Shown piece after piece: positions 1-8,189 of a stretch of DNA of 35,061 bases. The DNA comes from an uncultured Alphaproteobacteria bacterium (GTDB lineage Bacteria; Pseudomonadota; Alphaproteobacteria; CAAGCB01; CAG-977). How positions within the stretch are numbered: the first letter of the stretch is position 1; the number at the start of each line of letters is the position of its first letter. The stretch lies in the NCBI GenBank assembly GCA_944391535.1, contig CALXTY010000004.1:1-35061 (forward strand). The letters are read 5' to 3'. Made by a program: the position numbers and the translations under genes. The notes under the pieces were generated by a model. It did no database searches, was not told the origin of the DNA, and saw only the letters and a program-made list of their open reading frames with translations.

Positions 1-575
1 TGTTGAGTCAATTCGGTCTGGTGGGGATTCCGGGCGGTCGGCGCGGCATGCCGCAAATCGAAGTGACGTTCGACATAGACGCCAACGGCATTGTTAATGT
101 ATCGGCAAAGGATAAGGCGACCGGAAAAGAACAAACGATTCGGATTCAATCTTCGGGCGGATTAAGCGAAGCCGACATTGACAAAATGGTCAAAGACGCC
201 GAAGCGCACGCTTCCGAAGACAAGAAGAAGAAAGAAACGGTTGAAGCCAGAAACAAAGCCGAAAGTTTGATCCATGCGACGGAAAAGAACTTAAAGGATC
301 TCGGCGACAAGGTTTCCGCGGCCGACAAAGAAAAGGTTGAAGCGGACATTAAAGCTTTACAAGATGTTTTGGACAACGGCGATATCGCTACGATTAACGC
401 GAAGTCCGAAGCTTTGATGCAATCTTCCATGAAGATCGGCGAAGCTTTGTATAAAGCGCAGCAACAAACCGCTTCCGCCGGAGCCCAATCCGGCGCCGAA
501 ACGTCATCTTCTTCAGAATCCAAGCCGGACGAAGGCGTCGTTGATGCCGATTTTGAAGAAGTCAAGAAAGACTAA
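1..575 (+). CDS. dnaK: Chaperone DnaK (Hsp70), C-terminal part only
   Basis: This is the last third of DnaK, the ATP-driven Hsp70 chaperone that works with DnaJ and GrpE in the cytoplasm. The gene enters from the left edge, so the ATPase domain lies outside the window. The visible 191 codons begin inside the substrate-binding beta-sandwich ([20 protein letters not shown] is a family hallmark). They continue through the alpha-helical lid, rich in Lys/Glu, and end with a disordered Ser/Glu-rich tail and a [12 protein letters not shown] terminus like the classical EEVKD-type end. The upstream TTG at position 3 is an internal Leu codon, not a start. A strong terminator follows, and dnaJ comes next. 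Confidence 0.97.
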   Translation, partial: LSQFGLVGIPGGRRGMPQIEVTFDIDANGIVNVSAKDKATGKEQTIRIQSSGGLSEADIDKMVKDAEAHASEDKKKKETVEARNKAESLIHATEKNLKDLGDKVSAADKEKVEADIKALQDVLDNGDIATINAKSEALMQSSMKIGEALYKAQQQTASAGAQSGAETSSSSESKPDEGVVDADFEEVKKD

Positions 576-592
576 TACTTGCTAAAACATAG

Positions 593-629
593 CCGTTCGG
601 AGTACAACAGAGTTCTCCGAACGGTTTTT
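593..629 (+). terminator. Rho-independent terminator after dnaK
   Basis: A perfect 10-bp stem (593-602 with 615-624) encloses a 12-base loop and is followed by five T residues. It lies between dnaK and dnaJ, so it probably lowers dnaJ expression relative to dnaK by partial termination. That role is inference. Confidence 0.85.
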
Positions 630-657
630 CCATACCTGACATAAGGTTGATAAGAAG

Positions 658-1803
658 ATGGCTAAACAAGATTATTATGAACTTTTAGGGATCGACAAAA
701 GCGCTTCCGATGTTGAAATCAAAAAAGCGTACAGATCAATGGCGATGAAATATCACCCCGACCGCAATCCGGGGGATAAAGAAGCCGAACTGAAGTTCAA
801 GGAAGTCACGGAAGCTTATGAAATCTTAAAAGACGGCCAAAAACGCGCCGCGTACGATCGTTACGGTCATGCGGCGTTTGCTCAAGGGGCGGGCGCCGGT
901 TTCGGCGGCGGGTTCGGCGGCTTTAATTTTGATTTCGGCGGCGGCGGGTTCGGCAGTATTTTTGAAGACATCTTCAGTGAATTCATGGGCGGTGCGGCAG
1001 GTCGTGCGCGTACGTCTCAATCAGCCGGCCGACGCGGAGCCGATATTCGCTATGATTTGGAAATTTCATTGGAAGAAGCCTATCACGGCTTAAAGAAAGA
1101 GATTGAAGTCCAAACGGCGGTTCGTTGCGATGAATGCGACGGCACGGGCGCGGCGGCCGGATCAAAGGCGGAAACGTGCGATATGTGTCACGGGACGGGA
1201 CGCGTTCGCCGTCAATCGGGATTTTTCATTGAAGAAAGAATGTGCCCGAATTGTCAGGGAACGGGAAAAGTTATCAAAAATCCTTGCAAGAAATGCAAAG
1301 GAACGGGAAAAGTTTCACAAAAGAAAGTCTTGGAAGTCAATATTCCGGCCGGTATAGACACCGAAAACAGGATGCGTCTTTCGGGGCAAGGCGAAGCCGG
1401 TTTGAACGGCGGTCCGAACGGCGACTTATACATTTTTGTTCATGTCAAGCCGCATTCCATCTTCAAACGCGAAGGGGCGGACTTGTATTGCAATGTGCCG
1501 TTATCCATGACGACGGCGGCTTTAGGGGGAAACATCGAGATCCCCTGCATTGACGGATCGACTGAAAAAGTCACAATCAGCGCGGGAACGCAAACAGGAG
1601 AAGAAGTTCGTCTGCGCAAAAAAGGCATGTCGATTTTACAAAACAAAAACGTCGGAGATTTATTTGTGCGCTTTAAAGTGGAAACACCGACAAAATTGAC
1701 GGCGCGTCAAAAGGAATTGTTGAAAGAATTTGAAGCCGAGGGCAAAGAAAACAGCCCTGAATCGACAGGCTTCTTTGAAAAGATCAAAGAGCTTTTGAAA
1801 TAA
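658..1803 (+). CDS. dnaJ: Chaperone DnaJ (Hsp40), full length
   Basis: Hsp40 co-chaperone that delivers unfolded clients to DnaK and stimulates its ATPase. The 381 residues match the usual length. The order is: J domain (about 1-70) with the HPD tripeptide at 33-35; a Gly/Phe-rich linker (about 75-125); a zinc-binding domain with all four CxxCxGxG repeats ([32 protein letters not shown]); and the C-terminal substrate-binding domains. It lies 82 bases after dnaK in the conserved dnaK-dnaJ order. Nothing is missing, so it should be a functional type A DnaJ. Confidence 0.98.
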   Translation: MAKQDYYELLGIDKSASDVEIKKAYRSMAMKYHPDRNPGDKEAELKFKEVTEAYEILKDGQKRAAYDRYGHAAFAQGAGAGFGGGFGGFNFDFGGGGFGSIFEDIFSEFMGGAAGRARTSQSAGRRGADIRYDLEISLEEAYHGLKKEIEVQTAVRCDECDGTGAAAGSKAETCDMCHGTGRVRRQSGFFIEERMCPNCQGTGKVIKNPCKKCKGTGKVSQKKVLEVNIPAGIDTENRMRLSGQGEAGLNGGPNGDLYIFVHVKPHSIFKREGADLYCNVPLSMTTAALGGNIEIPCIDGSTEKVTISAGTQTGEEVRLRKKGMSILQNKNVGDLFVRFKVETPTKLTARQKELLKEFEAEGKENSPESTGFFEKIKELLK

Positions 1804-1824
1804 AGTTCAATCATTTGAAAAAAA

Positions 1825-1858
1825 GACGGAAAACATAAAAAGCTTTCCGTTTTTTTTA
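1825..1858 (+). terminator. Rho-independent terminator after dnaJ
   Basis: A 7-bp stem (1826-1832 with 1844-1850) is followed by an uninterrupted T run. It separates the chaperone genes from dapB. Confidence 0.75.
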
Positions 1859-1926
1859 TTCGGTTGGAATATCTTTTTTTTTATTTTAGAATAAATAAGA
1901 GTTTCAAACTGTTAAGGACGTTTTCC

Positions 1927-2736
1927 ATGAAAATAGGCATTACGGGATGTGCGGGCAGAATGGGCAAAATGCTGTTAAACCGCGTTTTAACGAACAAAGA
2001 CTGTGAACTTGCCGGCGGTTCCGAACGTCGGGAAAGCGGCTTTATCGGTCGGGATTTAGGGGAAGTGATCGGCACCAGACCGTTAGGGATTTCGGTGACT
2101 TCCTATCCTTTCGAATTATTTGAAGCCAGTGACGCCGTTTTAGATTTTACGGCTCCCGCGGCAACGGTGGAACACGCCAAAATCGCTGCCGAAACGGGTA
2201 AAATTCTGATTGTCGGGACAACGGGATTAAGCGGGGATCAAATGGATCTGTTAAAGAAATGTGCCGAAAAAACGGTTATCGTCGCCGCTCCGAATATGAG
2301 TGTCGGGGTTAATTTGCTGTTTGCTCTGGTTAAACAGGCGGCATCGGTTTTGGATCCGTCTTATGACATTGAAATTGTTGAAATGCATCATCGTAACAAA
2401 GCGGACGCTCCTTCGGGGACGGCTTTGGGATTGGGTAAGGTGGCAGCGGAAGGCCGTGAAATTAATCTTAAAGATCATGCCCGATACGAACGTTACGGCA
2501 ATACGGGCACCCGTCCGACAGGAGAAATCGGATTTGCGGCTTTACGTGGCGGAGACGTTGTCGGAGATCATACGGTGATTTTTGCCGGACAAGGCGAACG
2601 CATTGAATTAACGCACAAAGCCTCTTCACGTGAAATTTTTGCGGACGGTGCGATCAAAGCCGCTTTATGGGCTCAGGATAAACCGAAAGGGTTGTATTCC
2701 ATGCAAGACGTTTTAGGATTAAGACCCTGTTTTTAA
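1927..2736 (+). CDS. dapB: 4-hydroxy-tetrahydrodipicolinate reductase
   Basis: NAD(P)H-dependent reductase of the diaminopimelate/lysine pathway, supplying meso-DAP for peptidoglycan and lysine for protein. The frame is open from 1864, but the preceding 21 residues are hydrophobic filler. The ATG at 1927 starts directly on the Rossmann fold (GCAGRMG, residues 8-14) and gives the family length of 269 residues. VGTTGLS, APNMSVGVNLL and the catalytic HHRNKADAPSGTA stretch (from about residue 154) are all present. The C-terminal domain has the THKASSRE region. The ribosome binding site is weak (AAGGA, about 10 bases upstream). alr follows after 23 bases, so the two cell-wall genes are probably co-transcribed. 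Confidence 0.97.
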   Translation: MKIGITGCAGRMGKMLLNRVLTNKDCELAGGSERRESGFIGRDLGEVIGTRPLGISVTSYPFELFEASDAVLDFTAPAATVEHAKIAAETGKILIVGTTGLSGDQMDLLKKCAEKTVIVAAPNMSVGVNLLFALVKQAASVLDPSYDIEIVEMHHRNKADAPSGTALGLGKVAAEGREINLKDHARYERYGNTGTRPTGEIGFAALRGGDVVGDHTVIFAGQGERIELTHKASSREIFADGAIKAALWAQDKPKGLYSMQDVLGLRPCF

Positions 2737-2759
2737 AAATTTTTTGGCTGCGTTAAAAT

Positions 2760-3776
2760 ATGTCAACAATGAATCTTGTTGTTTTTCCTGAAAATTTGGA
2801 ACACAACTTTCGCCTGATGCAACAAAACTGTCCGCAAACGGAAATCGCCGCCGTTGTCAAAGCCAACGCTTACGGACTGGGCATCAAGAATGTCATTCCC
2901 GCTTTACTGATAGCCGGTTGTAAAACTTTTTTCGTCAACCGGCTCAGCGAAGGCGTTGCGGTTCGGTCTCTGACAGACACGGCAACGGTTTTTGTTCTGG
3001 ACGCCTTTATTGAATCGGAAACGCCTCAAAATTATAAAGATCTGAAGTTAACCCCCGTTTTTTCAACCATAGAATCTCTTTACCGTTATCCTTCGGAACA
3101 AAATATCGCCGTCCGTCTGGATACGGGCTTTAATTTGGCAGGGATCAACGCTTTTGACAAAGAAACAACGATGAGGGCTTTAAACGGACGAAGTGTTTCT
3201 TTTTTAATGTCCCATCTGGCTTGCGCCGAACGACCGGACAATCCGAAAAACAAAAAACAACTGGATTTATTCTTACAATATGCGGCGTTGTTCCCGCACG
3301 CGCGCAAAAGTCTGTCGGCGTCTTTCGGCGTTTCTTTAGGCAAAGAATACTGGTTTGACGTAATCCGGACGGGAGCTTCTTTATACGGATCAACCGCTCT
3401 TCCCGGCAGCCGGAGCGCCGCTAAATTGACAGCGAAGATCGGTTGGCTAAGATGGTTTGATGCGGGTGAAAGCTTGGGATACAACGACAATTTTATTTTC
3501 AAAAAACGCACCTTAGTTGCTTCCGTTTTAGTCGGATCGGGCGACGGCATTGTTCATAAACAAGGCTGTTTTGTGGATTATCGGGGACAATTGCTTCCCG
3601 TCCTGACACCGCCGGCGACGAACTATCTGCCGATAGACGCGACAAGCGTTGCGGATTGTATTCACGTTTCAGATGAAGTAGATTTATTCAATACCGAATA
3701 CACACCCGATCGATTGGCGGTTGATGCGGGTATGGAAGTCGGAGCGGATGTTTTAATTCGTTTAAATTCTTTTTAG
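2760..3776 (+). CDS. alr: Alanine racemase (PLP-dependent), somewhat divergent
   Basis: Interconverts L- and D-alanine for peptidoglycan using pyridoxal phosphate. The N-terminal barrel carries the PLP-lysine motif AVVKANAYGLG with K34, and the second catalytic base is probably Y241 in SLGYNDNF. The C-terminal beta domain is present. At 338 residues it is slightly shorter than typical enzymes (about 360). The region that usually reads MD just before the VDV strand reads T287-N288 here (ATNYLPIDAT), an unusual active-site change. No clear Shine-Dalgarno is visible. ATG 2760 and ATG 2769 are both possible starts. It follows dapB closely, which fits a cell-wall precursor operon. Confidence 0.9.
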   Translation: MSTMNLVVFPENLEHNFRLMQQNCPQTEIAAVVKANAYGLGIKNVIPALLIAGCKTFFVNRLSEGVAVRSLTDTATVFVLDAFIESETPQNYKDLKLTPVFSTIESLYRYPSEQNIAVRLDTGFNLAGINAFDKETTMRALNGRSVSFLMSHLACAERPDNPKNKKQLDLFLQYAALFPHARKSLSASFGVSLGKEYWFDVIRTGASLYGSTALPGSRSAAKLTAKIGWLRWFDAGESLGYNDNFIFKKRTLVASVLVGSGDGIVHKQGCFVDYRGQLLPVLTPPATNYLPIDATSVADCIHVSDEVDLFNTEYTPDRLAVDAGMEVGADVLIRLNSF

Positions 3777-3819
3777 CTATATTGCATTTTAAACGATTTT
3801 GTTTCTTTATGGAGAAGAT

Positions 3820-4608
3820 ATGATAGATACCAAAGCTTTTTCAAAACTCACTTACGGACTGTACGTTGTCGGGGTAAAGTGCGCGAATAAATTCGGCGGT
3901 TGCATTGTTGATGCGGTCATGCAAACGACTGTTCAGCCGCAGACGTTGGTGATTTGCTGCAATCAAGGCACACAGACACAGGAATGTATCGAAGAAACGA
4001 AAGAATTTACATTATCGGTTTTATCGGAGACGACCGATCCGTTTGTGATTGCGAATTTTGGATTTCAGTCTTGCCGACTGGCGGACAAATGGGAAAAAGT
4101 GCCTTATCATTTAATGAGTAATCTGCCGGTTTTAGATGATGCGGCGGCTTATTTGCACTGCAAGGTGACGGAAATCAAAAAGCTTTCGACACACACTTTG
4201 TTTTTCTGCGATGTCATTGAAGCGCAAGACGGTGCGGGAAAAGCTTTGAGTTATACGACGTATCAGGAATCATGGAAGCCGAGAGTCATGGAGGCTTTTC
4301 AAACAGGGAAATGTTCCCAAACAGGTAAAGGAGAAAAAAAGATGACGAAATGGGTATGTAAAGTGTGCGGATACGAATACGAAGGCGACGAATTGCCGGC
4401 GGATTATGTTTGTCCGGTTTGTGGTGTCGGTCCGGACGAATTTGAAAAAGTGGAAGAAAAAGGGGAAAAGCCGGCTGCGAAAAAGGAAAAATGGGTTTGT
4501 TCCGTTTGCGGATACGTTTATGACGGCGACACACCGTTTAACGAATTGCCGGACGATTATGTTTGCCCTGTTTGCCAACAGCCGAAGAACGTATTTGTAA
4601 AAGAATAA
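3820..4608 (+). CDS. Flavin reductase-like protein fused to two rubredoxin domains
   Basis: A 262-residue electron-transfer flavoprotein. Residues 1 to about 160 resemble the FMN-binding split-barrel (flavin reductase/flavoredoxin) domain. Two rubredoxin domains follow, each with paired CxxC knuckles (WVCKVCGY...YVCPVCG, then WVCSVCGY...YVCPVCQ), joined by a Lys/Glu linker. Each should bind one Fe(Cys)4. The architecture recalls the high-molecular-weight rubredoxin (Hrb) of anaerobes such as Moorella, which passes electrons from NADH to flavodiiron proteins, but with one rubredoxin more. The ATG at 3820 is preceded by GGAGAAG, so I prefer it to the earlier in-frame start at 3799. An in-frame internal ribosome site at 4327 could also yield the double rubredoxin alone. 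The oxygen or NO detoxification role is inferred. Confidence 0.88.
   Translation: MIDTKAFSKLTYGLYVVGVKCANKFGGCIVDAVMQTTVQPQTLVICCNQGTQTQECIEETKEFTLSVLSETTDPFVIANFGFQSCRLADKWEKVPYHLMSNLPVLDDAAAYLHCKVTEIKKLSTHTLFFCDVIEAQDGAGKALSYTTYQESWKPRVMEAFQTGKCSQTGKGEKKMTKWVCKVCGYEYEGDELPADYVCPVCGVGPDEFEKVEEKGEKPAAKKEKWVCSVCGYVYDGDTPFNELPDDYVCPVCQQPKNVFVKE
4327..4344 (+). promoter_or_regulatory. Internal ribosome binding site with in-frame ATG before the rubredoxin domains
   Basis: AAAGGAG at 4327-4333 lies 8 bases before an ATG at 4342. That ATG is in frame and starts [11 protein letters not shown], exactly at the first rubredoxin domain. Initiation there would give a separate 88-residue double rubredoxin. 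The sequence is visible, but its use as a start is inference. Confidence 0.5.
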
Positions 4609-4620
4609 ATTTTTAAAAGA

Positions 4621-4657
4621 ATCCCCCTTTTGCCTGACGGCAAAGGGGGATTTTTTT
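4621..4657. terminator. Bidirectional terminator between convergent genes
   Basis: A GC-rich stem of about 13 bp with one bulged T (about 4621-4634 with 4639-4651) and a short loop is flanked by T residues on the + side and A residues on the other. It sits between the flavorubredoxin gene (+) and hinT (-), and can end transcription from both. Confidence 0.85.
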
Positions 4658-4661
4658 ACGC

Positions 4662-5012
4662 TTAGAACGCCAGTTTTTTGCCGGCCAGAATATGCACGTG
4701 CAAATGCGGGACTTCCTGTCCGCCGTCACGACCCGTGTTCATCACCAAACGATAACCGCCGTCAACCAATCCCTGCTCGGCCGCCACTGCTCCGACAGCT
4801 TTAAAAAAGCCAGAAATCTCTTCAGACGAAGCTTTTGACGTAAAATCGGAAAAATCCGTATAAGCCCCTTTCGGAATCACCAATAAATGAACCGGAGCCT
4901 TCGGATGAATATCCGCAAAAGCTATCGCATACTGATCTTCGTAAATCTTGTTAACGGGAATATCCCCCTTTAACATTTTGGCAAAGACATTACTTTCATC
5001 ATAAACCTTCAT
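4662..5012 (-). CDS. hinT: HIT-family nucleotide hydrolase (HinT-like)
   Basis: Purine nucleoside phosphoramidase of the histidine-triad superfamily, 116 residues as expected. The catalytic triad motif is H103-L-H105-V-H107 (PHLHVHILAG). The N-terminal FAKMLKGDIPVNKIYEDQY region and the central HLLVIPK strand are also typical. AAGGAG sits 6 bases before the ATG, within the 3' end of hisE, and the two coding regions are only 3 bases apart. It is the last gene of a hisA-hisE-hinT operon. Its physiological substrate in bacteria is uncertain. Confidence 0.95.
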   Translation of the reverse strand: MKVYDESNVFAKMLKGDIPVNKIYEDQYAIAFADIHPKAPVHLLVIPKGAYTDFSDFTSKASSEEISGFFKAVGAVAAEQGLVDGGYRLVMNTGRDGGQEVPHLHVHILAGKKLAF

Positions 5013-5015
5013 TTC

Positions 5016-5339
5016 CTACTCCTTCGGTCGTGAATTTTTTTCCGTTATGCCGGAAATCCCTTCCCTTTGTTCCAAAACTTTAAACACATCTTCGGGACAA
5101 ACTTCCGCGTCAGCCCATAAAACGCATAAATGATATAACAAATCGGCGCTTTCCGAAACAACGTGTTCTTTGTCTTTTTTTACGCCGGCAATCACGGTTT
5201 CAACCGCTTCTTCCCCGACTTTTTGCGCAATCCGCTCCGTTCCTTTGGAAAACAGTTTCGCCGTATAAGACGTCTGCGGATCGGCCGTTTTACGACTTTG
5301 GACAACGGCGAACAAACGATTTAACACTTCTGCTGTCAT
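5016..5339 (-). CDS. hisE: Phosphoribosyl-ATP pyrophosphatase
   Basis: Second enzyme of histidine biosynthesis, hydrolysing phosphoribosyl-ATP to phosphoribosyl-AMP and pyrophosphate. The 107-residue all-helical MazG-like protein has the metal-binding KVGEEAVETVIA and ESADLLYHLCVL helices. Its start overlaps the hisA stop as ATGA (5336-5339) and it has an AAGGGA site inside hisA, so translation is probably coupled. It is a stand-alone HisE, not a HisIE fusion, as is usual in alphaproteobacteria. Confidence 0.95.
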   Translation of the reverse strand: MTAEVLNRLFAVVQSRKTADPQTSYTAKLFSKGTERIAQKVGEEAVETVIAGVKKDKEHVVSESADLLYHLCVLWADAEVCPEDVFKVLEQREGISGITEKNSRPKE

Positions 5340-6070
5340 GCTTGATTCCCTTTTAACAAATCTACGGCCTGACGAACGCTGAAACGGTTTTCATAAACGG
5401 CTCGTCCGGCGATTACTCCGATAATGTTGTTTTTTTCTTCCCGTTTACAGGCTTCAATATCTTTTAAAGAAGAAATGCCTCCCGACACGATGACGGGTGT
5501 CGAAATCGAAGAAGCCAGCTGAACGGTTGCCGGCAAATTCGGACCTTGCAGAACACCGTCACGGGAAACGTCCGTATAAATAATGGCGCTGACGCCGACC
5601 GATTCAAAACACCGCGCCAAATCAAGCGCCGTCATTTCGGATTTTTCAGCCCACCCTTCGACAGCGACAAAGCCGTCTCTGGCATCTATGCCGACGGCGA
5701 TTTTATCGGGGAATTCGCGACAGGCTTTTTTAACAAAGTCGGGATCGCGCAAAGCGATCGTTCCCAGAATAACGCGCCTCACGCCTTTGTCGATCCACAT
5801 TTTTATTGTTTCAATCGTACGGATTCCGCCGCCCAATTCGATATTCACGGACACTTTATTCAAGATGTTTTCAACGGCTGTCGCATTAACGGGTTTCCCG
5901 GCAAAAGCACCGTCCAAATCAACGATATGGATCCATTCCGCCCCTTGAGCAACAAATTCTTGAGCCTGCGCCGCCGGATCATCGTTAAAAACGGTTGTCT
6001 GCGCCATATTGCCTTGCTTCAAACGGACGCATTTTCCTTCTTTCAAATCGATTGCCGGTAACAGATACAT
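5336..6070 (-). CDS. hisA: ProFAR isomerase (phosphoribosylformimino-AICAR-ribotide isomerase)
   Basis: Fourth step of histidine synthesis, an Amadori rearrangement catalysed on a (beta/alpha)8 barrel of 244 residues. The two catalytic aspartates are visible: D8 in LLPAIDLK and D167 in YTDVSRDG. The phosphate-binding loops IELGGGIR and VIVSGGISS are intact. HisF shares this fold, but the MYLLPAIDLKEGKCVRL start is typical of HisA. It overlaps hisE by 4 bases. In many alphaproteobacteria hisF lies between hisA and hisE. It is absent here, so hisF must be elsewhere if the pathway is complete. AAAGGA precedes the start. Confidence 0.95.
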   Translation of the reverse strand: MYLLPAIDLKEGKCVRLKQGNMAQTTVFNDDPAAQAQEFVAQGAEWIHIVDLDGAFAGKPVNATAVENILNKVSVNIELGGGIRTIETIKMWIDKGVRRVILGTIALRDPDFVKKACREFPDKIAVGIDARDGFVAVEGWAEKSEMTALDLARCFESVGVSAIIYTDVSRDGVLQGPNLPATVQLASSISTPVIVSGGISSLKDIEACKREEKNNIIGVIAGRAVYENRFSVRQAVDLLKGNQA

Positions 6071-6089
6071 AGAAGAATCCTTTAAAACT

Positions 6090-6109
6090 AAAACATTTTT
6101 TAATGTTTT
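6090..6109. promoter_or_regulatory. Inverted repeat between divergent hisA and the pseudoprotease gene
   Basis: AAAACATT and AATGTTTT are separated by four T residues, forming an 8-bp inverted repeat in the 82-base gap between two divergent genes. It could be an operator or simply AT-rich promoter sequence. Confidence 0.3.
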
Positions 6110-6152
6110 TCTGATTATGTAAAATAGACTGAATCAAATATAAAGGTATCTG

Positions 6153-8189
6153 ATGAAATTGAAACAACTTTTCTTTATTTTTCTAAGCTTATTTTTATTT
6201 CAGATGCCTGCTTCCGTTTTAGGGAAGACCGAAACGACGGTTGTTCTTGATGAAAACGGAGCGACCCCCGTTTATGATTCCGCATCAAGCGAACTGGCGG
6301 AACGATTATTTACGTTTGATTCCCGTTTGGCTCCGATCAAGTTGGAATACGTTGACTTTAAGATCAACCGAAACCGGACGGCTGATGAATGGGGCAAAGA
6401 TATCGGTCAATACAATTTCAAGTTATTCGGTTGCAGGCGGGGTCAAAGAAACATTGTTTTAAACGAAGGCCGCGCGATGCGCCGTGACATGAAGTTTGAC
6501 AATGTATTTTTTGAAGAAATGAACGAGTTATTCCCCGTCATCGTTCGCAAGGACAACCCGTATTATCCGTATTCGATCAGCGCGGAACGCCCCGATTTAC
6601 TGCCGGGATATGTCATTACGGCGGAGATCAAAGACTTGTTTATCAACGTTTGCGATCAATACGACTGGCGCACGCGCACTTATTCGCATTTACGTAGCGG
6701 ATCGGCAGAAATTCAAGTGTTATGGCGTGTTATGACACCGTTTAACCGCAAACTGTATTGGGAAGACGTCACGCGCGGTTATGCTGAAATTCAGACGCCT
6801 ATCCGTGACGGAGAAATCCGATTAATTGAAAAAGCGTTTGCCGACGCTTTGGTTCGTGTGATCGGCATGCCCGGATTTATGCAAACGATGCGTACCGTTC
6901 CAAGCCCTGCAGAATTAGAAAAGGCAAAAGCACAATTTGAAGCTTTGGCTTACGAACACAAAAAATACAAAAAACTTCGTTCTTCATACCGCCGTAAGCG
7001 CATGGTTTTTTATAATGAACGCGAACGAGAAAAAACACTTGAAGAGCTCGAAAAAATTACCGGTGGCGACAGAGATTTAACGGGCGATTTGGAAAAGGGC
7101 ACCGGCGCATTGCACGCATTGGAAGAACTGGAACGCATGGTTGCCGAGGGAGAAATTCTTGATTCAGAACAGTTACAGCGTTTGGAAGAAGCCCGCCGCG
7201 AACTTGGAGAACAAGTGTTGAGGAGTAAAGCCTTAGACGGGACGGAGACTCACGAAGAAGAATTGACCGACGGACAAAGCGGTCGAAGATTGAGCGATTC
7301 AATTGGATCCGGTATTTTAGCACGCGGACTGACCGATAGAGATGACGGAGAAGGTTTCTATGCCCGATTATTAACTGAACCGCCCATGCAAAGAGGTTTA
7401 TTCGGACGTATTTTGCCCGTTGTTCCTTTAGTTCGCTTCTTTGAAGGATATACTCTTTCTTCTGAAAGCGCTTTGGAACGCCAAGAAAACAAGTTAGGCT
7501 TTGTTGTTTCCCCTGTTGACGGTTGGATTACGATTGGCAACCAAAAACCGTTCAGATATTTATCTCCGATCCGTTTATATCGTATTCGTTCGAGCGTAGT
7601 TGCGGTAACGAATGAAGAAGAAGTCGGTTCGGGACTGATAATTTCCCCGACATTGATTTTAACGAATTACGAGATTGCCAAAAAAACGACTTTTGTAAAA
7701 GCGGAATTTTTGGACGGTCGTATTGTTTCCGCCATGGTTTTGCGTGTCAATAAAGACAAAGACGTTGCTTTACTGTATATATCTCCGACAGAATTTGACA
7801 AATACAATTGGCCCATTCCCTTACGTTTGGACTTACCCGAAGTCGGCGAACCGTTCTATGCGATCGGCACCCCGATGCGCGGCGGGTTCGAAGGAGCTTT
7901 GGAAAAAGGAAAAGTGGCCGGCTATCGTTTCAGCGATACGGGCGTTGATATTTTGACGAACACGAACGTTCAGAGTGTTTCTTTGGGAGGCGTATTGGTT
8001 GATGAAAACGGCAATGCGATCGGCTTGGCGCACGCTGGCAAGAGCCTGATTGAAAGCAGAGACGGTTTTATTCCGATCGGGGACGCCTTTGACGCTTTAA
8101 AAATCCGTATTCGGGATCGTGACACGGACGAAACGCCGACCCAGAAAGCCCGCCGTTTACGCAAGATGCGCGAAAATTACATCAAGTAA
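6153..8189 (+). CDS. Secreted protein of unknown function with a C-terminal inactive trypsin-like domain
   Basis: A 678-residue exported protein I do not recognise as a whole. Residues 1-24 look like a signal peptide (LFFIFLSLFLFQ core). Residues 30 to about 260 form a globular region with no motif I can name. Residues 265-370 are strongly charged, Glu/Arg/Lys-rich and probably coiled coil. From about 475 to 655 the sequence follows a trypsin/HtrA-type fold: SSVVAVTNEEEVGSGLIISP, ILTNYEIA, KDVALLYI, and SLGGVLVDENGNAIGLA near the end. The catalytic His position reads Glu (E507), the Asp is kept (D537), and the Ser position reads Leu (L611), so it should not be a protease. A binding or scaffolding role in the periplasm is inference. 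Its stop abuts the convergent regulator gene at 8190. Confidence 0.85.
   Translation: MKLKQLFFIFLSLFLFQMPASVLGKTETTVVLDENGATPVYDSASSELAERLFTFDSRLAPIKLEYVDFKINRNRTADEWGKDIGQYNFKLFGCRRGQRNIVLNEGRAMRRDMKFDNVFFEEMNELFPVIVRKDNPYYPYSISAERPDLLPGYVITAEIKDLFINVCDQYDWRTRTYSHLRSGSAEIQVLWRVMTPFNRKLYWEDVTRGYAEIQTPIRDGEIRLIEKAFADALVRVIGMPGFMQTMRTVPSPAELEKAKAQFEALAYEHKKYKKLRSSYRRKRMVFYNEREREKTLEELEKITGGDRDLTGDLEKGTGALHALEELERMVAEGEILDSEQLQRLEEARRELGEQVLRSKALDGTETHEEELTDGQSGRRLSDSIGSGILARGLTDRDDGEGFYARLLTEPPMQRGLFGRILPVVPLVRFFEGYTLSSESALERQENKLGFVVSPVDGWITIGNQKPFRYLSPIRLYRIRSSVVAVTNEEEVGSGLIISPTLILTNYEIAKKTTFVKAEFLDGRIVSAMVLRVNKDKDVALLYISPTEFDKYNWPIPLRLDLPEVGEPFYAIGTPMRGGFEGALEKGKVAGYRFSDTGVDILTNTNVQSVSLGGVLVDENGNAIGLAHAGKSLIESRDGFIPIGDAFDALKIRIRDRDTDETPTQKARRLRKMRENYIK

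Noticed and set aside
3799-3819. Earlier ATG of the flavorubredoxin gene
   Set aside because: GGAGAAG is positioned for the ATG at 3820 and would lie inside the coding region if 3799 were used.
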